From assembly GCA_017483425.1 (NCBI GenBank), contig JAFUWM010000100.1, positions 1 through 7,295 of the forward strand: a DNA stretch of 7,295 nt, read 5' to 3'. This document shows positions 1 to 5,500 of the stretch, one piece after another. Numbering within the stretch: position 1 is the stretch's first letter; the number at the start of each line of letters is the position of its first letter. The stretch comes from Lachnospiraceae bacterium. Its GTDB lineage: Bacteria; Bacillota; Clostridia; Lachnospirales; Lachnospiraceae. Under the pieces are notes generated by a model. That model did no database searches and was not told the origin of the DNA. It was given only the letters and a program-made list of their open reading frames with translations. A program made the position numbers and the translations under genes.

Positions 1-1587
1 CGCGTCATAAGCTGTCTTGAATGGCGAACCCTCCTTGCCGTCGCAGCGGGGTGTGAACCATGTGCAGGGCCATGTGTAGTCTGTTCTCTTCCAGAGCACA
101 TCAGAAACCTCATCGGGAAGATTGACTGTCCATCCCTCTGCTATCTGAAGCACAGGTCCCAGATTCTTTACAAGATTAAGCCTTATCATGGTAGCAGGCA
201 TCTCGGCCCTTGTGAGGAACCTTGACGAATATCCTGCGCCGCGGAAGTATCCGTTATCCGCAGGACACCATTCGGTTGCATTCATTATCGTCTCTATATC
301 CTTGTCAGTCACGTCAAACCACTGCTTCATGACAGGATCGCCATTCTCGTCTTTTACTTCACCGCAGGCATCCAGACAGCATGCGCCTGAGTTTATAAGA
401 TGTATGAATCCGTCAGCATCCTTTGAATGACCTTCCACATCATAGCCCGTCACGCGCTTTACAGCGCATGTGCTCCAGTATGTCCTGACGTCTGCGAACA
501 TCTGCGGACGGTTCGTGAGCAGCTTCATGAAAAGCATGCTCGCGGAGTTAAGTGTATCATTCTCTGTTGCAAGGATAAAAGGCTCACGCGCTCCGTTCCA
601 GTCAAATGAGGTATTGAGTATAGCCTCGGGGAAGTCGCAGTTAGGCCAGTGATCGGTCCACTGTCTCTGACCCTGGAAACCGCCGGCGATAGCGTTGTGT
701 CCGACTGCTTCCTCCTCGCATCCCTCGGGAAGATTCGGGTTGCCCTGATAGAGATCCTCGATGATGCATGCCATCTTTGCCGTGAACTCCCAGTCCTTTT
801 CCTTCTGCTCGTCAGACTTCTTAACGAAATCCGGATTCTTATCAAAGCCGGGCTTGCAGTACTTCTTGATCCATGCAAGAGCCTTCTGATACTCGTCCTC
901 ATTATAGATATGCTCTTCCATGCGGCGGAGGATCTCAACCTCGTCAACCGACTCAACTCTCATGCCGAGATACTCCTCAAAGAAATCCTGATTGATGATA
1001 GAGCCGCCGATACCCATTGTAACAGATCCGATCTGCAGATAAGATTTATCTCTCATGGAAGCCGCTGCCACTGCCGCCCTTCCGAAGCGGAGAAGCTTTG
1101 TCTTTACATCCTCGGGTATAACCGTGTCATCGGCCTCCTGCACATCCTTGCCGTATATGCCGAATGCGGGAAGACCCTTCTGCGCATGCGTAGCGAGGAC
1201 CGAAGCAAGATAAACCGCGCCGGGACGCTCCGTAGCGTTGAGTCCCCATACTCCCTTGATCGTCAAGGGATCCATATCCATTGTCTCGGAGCCGTAGCAC
1301 CAGCAGGGTGTGACCGAAAGAGTTATCGCAACGCCCTCTTTCTTGAACTTTGCCTGACATGCCGCTGACTCTGCCACGCGCCCTATCGTTGTATCCGCGA
1401 TAACCACCTTTACAGGCTCGCCGTTTGAATACTTGAGGTTCTCCTCAAAGAGCTTCTTGACGGACTTAGCCATACCCATAGTCTGATCCTCAAGAGATTC
1501 CCTTACCTTGAGAGGGCCTCTGCGCCCGTCGATACAGGGCCTGATGCCTATTGCCGGATATTCCCCGATATACCTGTTCTTTGCCAT
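1..1587 (-). CDS. fucI: L-fucose isomerase, 3' end cut by the window edge
   Basis: Ketol-isomerase that converts L-fucose to L-fuculose (also D-arabinose to D-ribulose in the family), the first cytoplasmic step of fucose catabolism; a Mn2+ enzyme. The frame is open from the ATG at 1587 to the first base, giving 529 codons with no stop; the family is about 590 residues, so roughly 60 residues are missing. The N-terminus MAKNRYIGEYPAIGIRP is typical of FucI. The metal/catalytic pair is visible: Glu342 in ATEND and Asp366 in FADVRTYW, separated by 24 residues exactly as Glu337 and Asp361 are in E. coli FucI. The third ligand, the equivalent of E. coli His528, should fall just beyond the cut. The start is fixed by GGAGGAGG seven bases upstream. 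The gene has its own promoter and putative LacI-type operators (listed separately) and follows a terminator, so it probably begins a transcription unit. No frameshift is seen. Identity is confident; substrate (fucose rather than a related deoxy- or pentose sugar) follows from family membership. Confidence 0.96.
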   Translation of the reverse strand, partial: MAKNRYIGEYPAIGIRPCIDGRRGPLKVRESLEDQTMGMAKSVKKLFEENLKYSNGEPVKVVIADTTIGRVAESAACQAKFKKEGVAITLSVTPCWCYGSETMDMDPLTIKGVWGLNATERPGAVYLASVLATHAQKGLPAFGIYGKDVQEADDTVIPEDVKTKLLRFGRAAVAAASMRDKSYLQIGSVTMGIGGSIINQDFFEEYLGMRVESVDEVEILRRMEEHIYNEDEYQKALAWIKKYCKPGFDKNPDFVKKSDEQKEKDWEFTAKMACIIEDLYQGNPNLPEGCEEEAVGHNAIAGGFQGQRQWTDHWPNCDFPEAILNTSFDWNGAREPFILATENDTLNSASMLFMKLLTNRPQMFADVRTYWSTCAVKRVTGYDVEGHSKDADGFIHLINSGACCLDACGEVKDENGDPVMKQWFDVTDKDIETIMNATEWCPADNGYFRGAGYSSRFLTRAEMPATMIRLNLVKNLGPVLQIAEGWTVNLPDEVSDVLWKRTDYTWPCTWFTPRCDGKEGSPFKTAYDA

Positions 1588-1620
1588 TATGATACCTCCT
1601 CCTTTATGGAAATTTATAAC

Positions 1621-1643
1621 CGTCAGACCGGCAAAGTCTGACG
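1621..1643 (-). promoter_or_regulatory. Inverted repeat in the fucI leader (possible mRNA hairpin or second operator)
   Basis: A perfect 8-bp inverted repeat, CGTCAGAC-N7-GTCTGACG, lies 34 bases upstream of the fucI start codon, inside the predicted untranslated leader. On the minus strand the loop is TTTGCCG. What follows (GTTATAAATTTCC) is AT-rich but is not a proper T-tract, so it is a poor intrinsic terminator. It may be an mRNA-stabilising stem, or the dyad of a second regulator such as a GntR-type protein; the sequence alone does not decide. Confidence 0.5.
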
Positions 1644-1650
1644 CGTTTGA

Positions 1651-1664
1651 GCGAAACGTTTCGC
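1651..1664. promoter_or_regulatory. LacI-family-like operator, downstream copy (perfect palindrome)
   Basis: GCGAAACGTTTCGC is a perfect 14-bp palindrome with the central CG step that is characteristic of LacI/GalR-family operators. It sits about 49 bases downstream of the predicted fucI transcription start. A near-copy matching 12 of 14 positions lies 91 bp away, on the other side of the promoter. It resembles a CcpA cre site only in the AAACG core; its GCG/CGC ends do not fit the cre consensus, so a local sugar regulator is more likely. Confidence 0.7.
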
Positions 1665-1712
1665 CCATTTTCAAAAAAAATATCGCCCGTAAGATTTGAA
1701 AGGCTACTCAAT

Positions 1713-1741
1713 AATATAAAACAAACTGAATACTTTGTCCA
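1713..1741 (-). promoter_or_regulatory. Sigma-A type promoter of fucI
   Basis: On the minus strand the -35 hexamer TGGACA (1736-1741, 5 of 6 to TTGACA) and the -10 hexamer TATATT (1713-1718, 5 of 6 to TATAAT) are separated by exactly 17 bases. The predicted start is near 1706, giving a leader of about 119 bases. The upstream operator copy abuts the -35 and the palindromic copy lies in the leader, so the promoter is bracketed by the two sites. Confidence 0.72.
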
Positions 1742-1755
1742 GTGTAACGTTTCGC
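1742..1755. promoter_or_regulatory. LacI-family-like operator, upstream copy
   Basis: Read on the plus strand, GTGTAACGTTTCGC matches the palindromic downstream site at 12 of 14 positions; one half-site is intact and the other carries two changes. It ends directly against the -35 hexamer of the fucI promoter, and its other end is within two bases of the tail of the upstream terminator. Centre-to-centre spacing of 91 bp to the second copy suits repression by a looping tetramer. Confidence 0.6.
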
Positions 1756-1757
1756 CA

Positions 1758-1793
1758 AAAAAGCCGGCATTTCGACCTTTCGACCGGCTTTTT
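1758..1793 (-). terminator. Intrinsic terminator of the DUF3048 gene
   Basis: The stem AAAAAGCCGG / CCGGCTTTTT (10 bp) encloses a 16-base loop that can itself pair through TCGA repeats. On the minus strand the stem ends in a run of six T. It begins 17 bases after the stop codon of the DUF3048 gene. The A-run on the other side makes it usable from both directions. It separates the DUF3048 gene from the fucI promoter. Confidence 0.85.
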
Positions 1794-1809
1794 GTGGATC
1801 GTCAATGTA

Positions 1810-3699
1810 TCAATTGCCTGTATATTTCCCTGTCTGCGCTACGGCAATATATGTTTTTCCGGTATTCATCTGTATCTCATTCCCCGCGTCATCAAAATAC
1901 CTTGTGGGGGAATAATCACTTGCTTTAGACCAGTGGATATGTATCCTCTTCCCTTTGGTGAAGTAATATCCGTCCTCCGTGGAATCTATCATTGAGAACG
2001 CAAGATAGCCTTTCTTATCCATCGTCTTCCACTTCGTATTCTGTACTATTACATTCGCGAAGGATATCTGCTGTCCCGTTATGGCATCCTTCTGCGGTCC
2101 TCCATGGATATATTTATAATATTTGCCGTCGGTGGCATTGTACGTAAGCTTCGATCTGCTATAAGGATAGACCGCGGACAGGTCTATGGTCTGCGCGTCT
2201 GCGGCATCCGCATACTGTGACAGGTCGTTTACGCCTGAAGCAAATTTGAAGTGGGTCGGATTATAATAGCCCGCCCTGAGATTAAGTGAGTACCCCTGCT
2301 GCAGAGCCGCCTTTTGTATTCCGGAGGCTGAAATGTACGCATTATGCGGAGCCGCCCTGTCGCTTGTCCTGAAGAAATAACCCGCTCCCGGAGCTTTTCC
2401 GCCCACGCCGTATTCGTATGTTCCGGAGAGATTATTCATATCTGCCCCGTTAATAACTCCCTTCATGTAAGCAACGCCACCAAAGTGGATCAGTATAGGA
2501 TCCCACTCCTTTGCGGCATAAATGTAATAAAGCCTGCAGCTTCTCAGATTTCCTATCCGGCTCATCCCCTGCCAGTTCGGGATTATCGCCATCTGTCTGG
2601 ATATGCCGCCCTCTTCCATGATTTCATAGAGGATATCCGCCCTGCTTATACCATACGAGGGCTGTGCCGCCTTGTCAGTAGGCATCATTACCGCGATCGG
2701 CCTGGTATTTGCCTGTGCCGTGCTTACGGTTTCATTCGTATAGACGCTCCTTGTGCTGTTTGTCGTATAGGTTCCCACGACGGTTTTCGGTATCGCGGGT
2801 GAATTATCCTCCGCCCCGTCGGGCCCCTGCGTATCAATGTCCGTTATCTGTGACGGATCTATCGCGGATGAGGAGGATGTGTTCTCCTCCGATGACGCTG
2901 TTACAGCAGATGAAGTATCCGCCGACGCAGAGATCGTATAATGACCCAGATACTGTCCGTAATAATTTGCGTAGGAATAACTGTATTTCCCGACCGGAGC
3001 CGCTGCCCCTGCGCCCAGAGTCTTATATGAAGCAGACTGCAGAGCGGAAGCCATGACACCTGCGTCAACCGAAGCCGCGTATATGGCGACGTTAAAGGAA
3101 GCATTTCCCACTCTTCCCTCGTTTATGCCCGATTCGACAAAGTGCCTCAAAAGCTCCGCCGGGTCACTGCCGACAGAACCCGCCAGATCAGGATTGGCGG
3201 ACAGATAATATGAGGCATCAAAAACCTTGGAATAATCCCTTCCGTTGTATGTCGTCGCCGTAACCTTTGCTGCCGGACGGTTCAAAAGGTATGGATTGTT
3301 CAGGCAGCTTGAAAGGACGTTATAAAAAGCGTCAGGCTGTCCGTTTTTCTTTCCCAGATACTCCTCGCAGTATGCGGAAAGCGTATTATAGTCCATCGTA
3401 TAGCCGTTATCCAAAAGCATCTCCAGATTCCGATAACAGTTCTTCGCCATATCAAGGCTTATCTGAGTTCCCCCGAGCTTACTCTGATCGGCAAAGGTCC
3501 AGTAGATATTCTCCGCCTCGGTGAGATATACCGGCGACCAAGTCGTACTGTCTGAGGTTCCAAGCTTTGCCTGCATCTCAGCAGTCGTCGTAAACTTCGT
3601 ATTACGCTTAACACTGTGTGCCGCACATGCCGTTTCTGATACTGACAGTCCGGTAAATAAGATCAGCGCCGCCATTATCATTGTTGTAAGCTTCTTCAT
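1810..3699 (-). CDS. Secreted DUF3048 (YerB-like) protein with an N-terminal NPDL/EGR module
   Basis: A 629-residue exported protein of unknown biochemical role. I chose the ATG at 3699 because GGGGAGG lies seven bases upstream and the next residues form a signal peptide (MKK, hydrophobic stretch about 5-20, cleavage probably after ACA near residue 26); there is no lipobox, so it should be released or held non-covalently. Residues 30-140 are a mostly helical region I do not recognise. Residues 155-197 hold one good copy of a module, FDASYYLSANPDL...HFVESGINEGR, with a decayed second copy starting at SFNVAIY (201). Residues 255-330 are a Ser/Thr/Asp-rich linker. Residues 331-475 match the DUF3048 N-terminal domain (RPIAVMM, ADILYEIMEEGGISR, RSCR, APHNAYIS) and 490-625 its C-terminal domain (ANVIVQ, KGKRIHIHW, DDAGNEIQMNTGKTYIAV). 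B. subtilis YerB is the best known relative. No sortase motif is present. A terminator follows. Domain assignment is from remembered family motifs. Confidence 0.88.
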   Translation of the reverse strand: MKKLTTMIMAALILFTGLSVSETACAAHSVKRNTKFTTTAEMQAKLGTSDSTTWSPVYLTEAENIYWTFADQSKLGGTQISLDMAKNCYRNLEMLLDNGYTMDYNTLSAYCEEYLGKKNGQPDAFYNVLSSCLNNPYLLNRPAAKVTATTYNGRDYSKVFDASYYLSANPDLAGSVGSDPAELLRHFVESGINEGRVGNASFNVAIYAASVDAGVMASALQSASYKTLGAGAAAPVGKYSYSYANYYGQYLGHYTISASADTSSAVTASSEENTSSSSAIDPSQITDIDTQGPDGAEDNSPAIPKTVVGTYTTNSTRSVYTNETVSTAQANTRPIAVMMPTDKAAQPSYGISRADILYEIMEEGGISRQMAIIPNWQGMSRIGNLRSCRLYYIYAAKEWDPILIHFGGVAYMKGVINGADMNNLSGTYEYGVGGKAPGAGYFFRTSDRAAPHNAYISASGIQKAALQQGYSLNLRAGYYNPTHFKFASGVNDLSQYADAADAQTIDLSAVYPYSRSKLTYNATDGKYYKYIHGGPQKDAITGQQISFANVIVQNTKWKTMDKKGYLAFSMIDSTEDGYYFTKGKRIHIHWSKASDYSPTRYFDDAGNEIQMNTGKTYIAVAQTGKYTGN

Positions 3700-3724
3700 A
3701 GGATATCCTCCCCTGAATAAATTA

Positions 3725-3755
3725 ATAGCCCCTGCCAAACCACCGCAGGAGCTAT
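3725..3755 (-). terminator. Terminator-like hairpin between the 62-residue gene and the DUF3048 gene
   Basis: On the minus strand ATAGCTCCTGC pairs with GCAGGGGCTAT through 11 bp, with one G-U wobble and a 9-base loop. The tail TAATTTATTC is only moderately U-rich. It begins 30 bases after the stop of the 62-residue gene and ends 25 bases before the DUF3048 start codon, leaving no room for a promoter between. It is therefore either a leaky terminator/attenuator inside one transcript, or a leader hairpin of a promoter lying in the small gene. Confidence 0.65.
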
Positions 3756-3785
3756 CCGTTAAATTTTCACTCTGTTATTTCAGCA

Positions 3786-3974
3786 TCACAAAGCCGCATC
3801 CACAAAAAGACCCTTTCCCTCCGGATGATCGAGAGCCTCCCTAAACACGCCTTGAAAATCCTGAGGCTCCTCTTTCTGAGGTTTTACCTCCGTCAGAGGC
3901 TTTGTCATCCTTCTTGACGGATCTACAAACTGGTTTATCTTATTCGCTATAACACTGGAAGTCACACCGTTCAT
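3786..3974 (-). CDS. Small orphan protein, 62 residues
   Basis: I do not recognise this family. The reading frame has an excellent AGGAGG eight bases before its ATG and sits alone between two hairpins, so it is very likely a real gene. The product is soluble and polar, without signal peptide or membrane segment. It has a short helical N-terminus (MNGVTSSVIANKINQFV), a Lys/Pro/Glu-rich middle (about 20-38), then DFQGVFREALDH (39-50) and a tail ending GKGLFVDAAL. Cysteine and tryptophan are absent. The layout of a disordered linker followed by an FQxVFxxAL segment recalls small adaptor or flagellar-operon proteins, but that is only an impression. A possible sigma-D promoter lies 62 bases upstream. 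A hairpin follows, then the DUF3048 gene. Confidence 0.72.
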   Translation of the reverse strand: MNGVTSSVIANKINQFVDPSRRMTKPLTEVKPQKEEPQDFQGVFREALDHPEGKGLFVDAAL

Positions 3975-4035
3975 GTCCCAAACCTCCTAATACTCACGGA
4001 ATGCTTTTTGCGCCCGCTCACTTGATAAAATGCGT

Positions 4036-4060
4036 ATATAGGCTCATTTTATACTTTTTA
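4036..4060 (-). promoter_or_regulatory. Candidate sigma-D (sigma-28, flagellar type) promoter of the 62-residue gene
   Basis: On the minus strand TAAA (4057-4060) and CCTATAT (4036-4042) are 14 bases apart. B. subtilis sigma-D promoters read TAAA-N14-16-CCGATAT, so 10 of 11 positions agree. No convincing sigma-A pair is present: TTGCTT at 4060-4065 is 19 bases from TATATA. The start would fall near 4028, about 54 bases before the ATG. AT-rich DNA gives chance matches, so this is tentative. Confidence 0.35.
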
Positions 4061-4071
4061 AGCAAATAATA

Positions 4072-4111
4072 CAATACCCGTTTCGGTATCCCACTTCCGA
4101 AACGGGTATTG
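4072..4111 (-). terminator. Perfect 15-bp hairpin, probable terminator after gtrA
   Basis: CAATACCCGTTTCGG (4072-4086) and CCGAAACGGGTATTG (4097-4111) are exact reverse complements around a 10-base loop. On the minus strand the stem is followed by TATTATTTGCTT, which is U-rich but interrupted; on the plus strand no T-run follows. It is the likely end of the ECF-gtrA transcript, or of the candidate small RNA starting near 4155. Confidence 0.75.
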
Positions 4112-4138
4112 CTATAGGAGAAATATAAATGTATGAAT

Positions 4139-4154
4139 GTTAGCGTTAACTAAC
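4139..4154. promoter_or_regulatory. GTTAG-N6-CTAAC operator copy 2
   Basis: GTTAGCGTTAACTAAC on the plus strand is a dyad with GTTAG/CTAAC arms and a GTTAAC core. It matches the second copy 28 bp away in the outer arms and most flanking bases. On the minus strand it covers the expected transcription start of the promoter at 4165-4193, a position suited to repression. The regulator family cannot be fixed; TetR-type or DtxR-type are both possible. Confidence 0.55.
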
Positions 4155-4164
4155 TTGCTTTTAT

Positions 4165-4193
4165 ATGTTAGCATAGACTAACCATAAATGCAA
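4165..4193 (-). promoter_or_regulatory. Candidate operator-covered promoter
   Basis: On the minus strand TTGCAT (4188-4193) and TAACAT (4165-4170) are 17 bases apart; an alternative -10, TATAAA at 4160-4165, is a better match but has a weak -35 (TTTATG). In either reading the first operator copy fills the spacer and the second covers the start point, the standard arrangement for a repressed promoter. The hexamers are individually weak; the case rests on their position relative to the dyads. Confidence 0.4.
4167..4182. promoter_or_regulatory. GTTAG-N6-CTAAC operator copy 1
   Basis: GTTAGCATAGACTAAC on the plus strand (minus strand GTTAGTCTATGCTAAC) shares the GTTAG/CTAAC arms with the copy starting 28 bp away. 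It occupies the spacer between the putative -35 and -10 elements of the minus-strand promoter. Two such close repeats within 45 bp of non-coding DNA are unlikely to be accidental. Confidence 0.58.
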
Positions 4194-4214
4194 GTATTTT
4201 TTCAGTTTTTTTCT

Positions 4215-4682
4215 TCAGGCCTTAAAAGCCCAGAGCTTATTCAACAAGAAGTTTACCGGAACGCTTATGACAAGATTAAGGAGAGGCGCGATGTATTTTG
4301 ATATCCCTATCACGTCTATCCACAGATATGACAGGATATTCGCAAGGACAAGCCCGGTCACGGCATAGGAAAAATAAGTCTTAAGCAGTGCCGTCCATAT
4401 ATTTCTCTTCTCTCCCTCACGGGATCTGAACACGTATTTATTATTCCAGAAAAAGGACCACGCAACACTCAGGATAAATGCAATGATGTTTGCCACGAAG
4501 TAATCCCACGATATCCGAAACGGGGACAGCATGAGCAGAACCGCCACATTTATCGCGTAGCTTAGAAAAGTATTTGAAACCCCGACTATCCCAAATTTGA
4601 TGAACTGTATAAGAGCTGTTTCCCTTCCCTCGGACAGCTTTATATGAAAAAATCCAAGTATCTTTATTATCAGATCGTCCAT
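4215..4682 (-). CDS. GtrA-like four-helix membrane protein
   Basis: A 155-residue member of the GtrA-like family, small integral membrane proteins linked to transfer of sugar-polyprenol intermediates across the membrane and to cell-wall or teichoic-acid glycosylation. Four hydrophobic segments are seen at about 28-52, 60-80, 103-123 and 130-148. Family hallmarks include FIKFGIVGVSNT at the first helix, SFFWNNKYVFR after the second and PVNFLLNKLWAF at the C-terminus. I start at the ATG at 4682, which has GAGG eleven bases upstream and gives MDDLIIKILGFF; an ATG at 4721 would add 13 hydrophilic residues lying deeper in the ecfT coding region and seems less likely. The start overlaps the end of ecfT by 13 bases, so the two are probably translationally coupled. 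No glycosyltransferase partner, the usual neighbour of GtrA proteins, lies in the window. Substrate unknown. Confidence 0.88.
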   Translation of the reverse strand: MDDLIIKILGFFHIKLSEGRETALIQFIKFGIVGVSNTFLSYAINVAVLLMLSPFRISWDYFVANIIAFILSVAWSFFWNNKYVFRSREGEKRNIWTALLKTYFSYAVTGLVLANILSYLWIDVIGISKYIAPLLNLVISVPVNFLLNKLWAFKA

Positions 4683-5500
4683 GGATAATAAAACCTCGAC
4701 CCGTCCGCGAATGTGATGCATAGAGCCGTGATCATAAACAGTACCGTAAGCGCAAGTACTATATAATCATTGCGCTTAAGCTTCCTGTATGAATACCATG
4801 TACGCTTTTTCTTCTTTCCGAAGCCTCTCAGCTCCATTGCGTTACTGACTACGTCTATGCGATCCATCGTTGAAAAAAGCAGTGGAAAGATTATGCTCGC
4901 CACATTCTTTATCCTCGACAATATCCCCGCCTTGGAAGACATCTCTATTCCCCTTGCTTCCTGCGCGTTTTTTATTCTGGAAAAATCATCTTGCACGTCA
5001 GGAATATACCTCAGCGCTATGGCAAGAGAATACGCGAATGTATAGGGTACGCCGACCTTATTCAGCGAAGCAGCAAGCTCACTGGGATCAGTGGTGACAA
5101 GGAATACAAACACAGCGGGAACCAGCGTAAAGTATTTGATCATCACATTAAACTCATAGAAAAGCTGTTCTCTGGTAATATACACATCCCCGAAAAGATG
5201 TAGGAGATCTGTCCTCGTGCCGTATATCACGCAGCCCTGGTACGGCGCAAAAACAAAAATGAAAAACAGATTAAGGCACATAAAAAAGAATACCGTCTTA
5301 AAAACCGTCGAGACCTGTCTCCAGTCAGTATGTGACATCGCAAAGATCACAAGCGAGATAACGATCATCATAAGCAATACTCGCGTATCGTATGTCAACG
5401 CGCTCGTAAGGCACCAGAGCAGGAAGAATATAAGCTTTGTAAGCCCGGAAAGCCTGTCGATCCACGTATCCTTTTTTTCGTAAGAGATAAGTCTGGTCAT
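4670..5500 (-). CDS. ecfT: ECF transporter transmembrane coupling protein EcfT
   Basis: The T component of an energy-coupling-factor transporter: a membrane protein that links the ATPase pair to the substrate-binding S subunit for vitamin or metal uptake. It is 276 residues, a normal length. Hydrophobic segments occur at about 22-36, 41-55, 66-86, 118-136 and 247-263. The two coupling motifs that engage the ATPases are present: Ala-Arg-Gly at 182-184 in AQEARGIEM, and Leu-Arg-Gly at 224-226 in AMELRGFGKKK. The stretch TDPSELAASLNKVGVPY...ALRYIPDV (137-169) is typical of the CbiQ/EcfT family. The start codon overlaps the stop of the ATPase gene as ATGA, and GAGGAAGG lies just upstream. The 3' end overlaps the gtrA start by 13 bases. 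It is dedicated or shared depending on whether other S components occur in the genome, which cannot be seen here. Confidence 0.93.
   Translation of the reverse strand: MTRLISYEKKDTWIDRLSGLTKLIFFLLWCLTSALTYDTRVLLMMIVISLVIFAMSHTDWRQVSTVFKTVFFFMCLNLFFIFVFAPYQGCVIYGTRTDLLHLFGDVYITREQLFYEFNVMIKYFTLVPAVFVFLVTTDPSELAASLNKVGVPYTFAYSLAIALRYIPDVQDDFSRIKNAQEARGIEMSSKAGILSRIKNVASIIFPLLFSTMDRIDVVSNAMELRGFGKKKKRTWYSYRKLKRNDYIVLALTVLFMITALCITFADGSRFYYPWTI

Larger units (their letters stand above)
4062..4155 (-). ncRNA. Candidate repressor-controlled small RNA of about 85-95 bases
   Basis: A minus-strand promoter-like sequence at 4165-4193 would start RNA near 4155 and the perfect hairpin at 4072-4111 would end it. 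No open reading frame with a ribosome binding site lies inside. The single-stranded portion contains UUUCUCCUAU (near 4115-4124), which is complementary to an AGGAG-type ribosome binding site, a common seed in trans-acting riboregulators. All of this is inference from layout; the same DNA could simply be a regulated leader with an attenuator ahead of the 62-residue gene. Confidence 0.28.

Noticed and set aside
649..1368. 239-residue plus-strand open frame
   Set aside because: It lies wholly antisense to fucI, has no ribosome binding site and no recognisable motif; it reflects codon bias of the real gene.
1651..1664. Catabolite-repression cre site for CcpA
   Set aside because: The AAACG core fits, but the GCG/CGC ends do not match the cre consensus and a second spaced copy is better explained by a dedicated LacI-type repressor.
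2344..2802. 152-residue plus-strand open frame
   Set aside because: Antisense to the DUF3048 coding region, with composition of a shadow frame and no start signal.
3700..3738. Upstream ATG that would extend the DUF3048 protein by 13 residues
   Set aside because: The extension would place the start inside the hairpin at 3725-3755, lacks a ribosome binding site and would put polar residues before the signal peptide. The ATG at 3699 has a strong site.
3756..3796. Weak sigma-A promoter TTGTGA-N17-GAAAAT for the DUF3048 gene inside the end of the small gene
   Set aside because: Both hexamers match at only four of six positions, which is common by chance in this AT-rich stretch.
4114..4143. Plus-strand AGGAG followed by ATG, coding MYEC and a stop
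   Set aside because: A four-residue frame cannot be supported as a gene. It is more simply the complement of the anti-Shine-Dalgarno-like stretch in the candidate small RNA.
4683..4721. Earlier ATG adding 13 residues to the GtrA-like protein
   Set aside because: Longer overlap with ecfT, no better ribosome binding site, and the extra residues are not part of the family's usual N-terminus.
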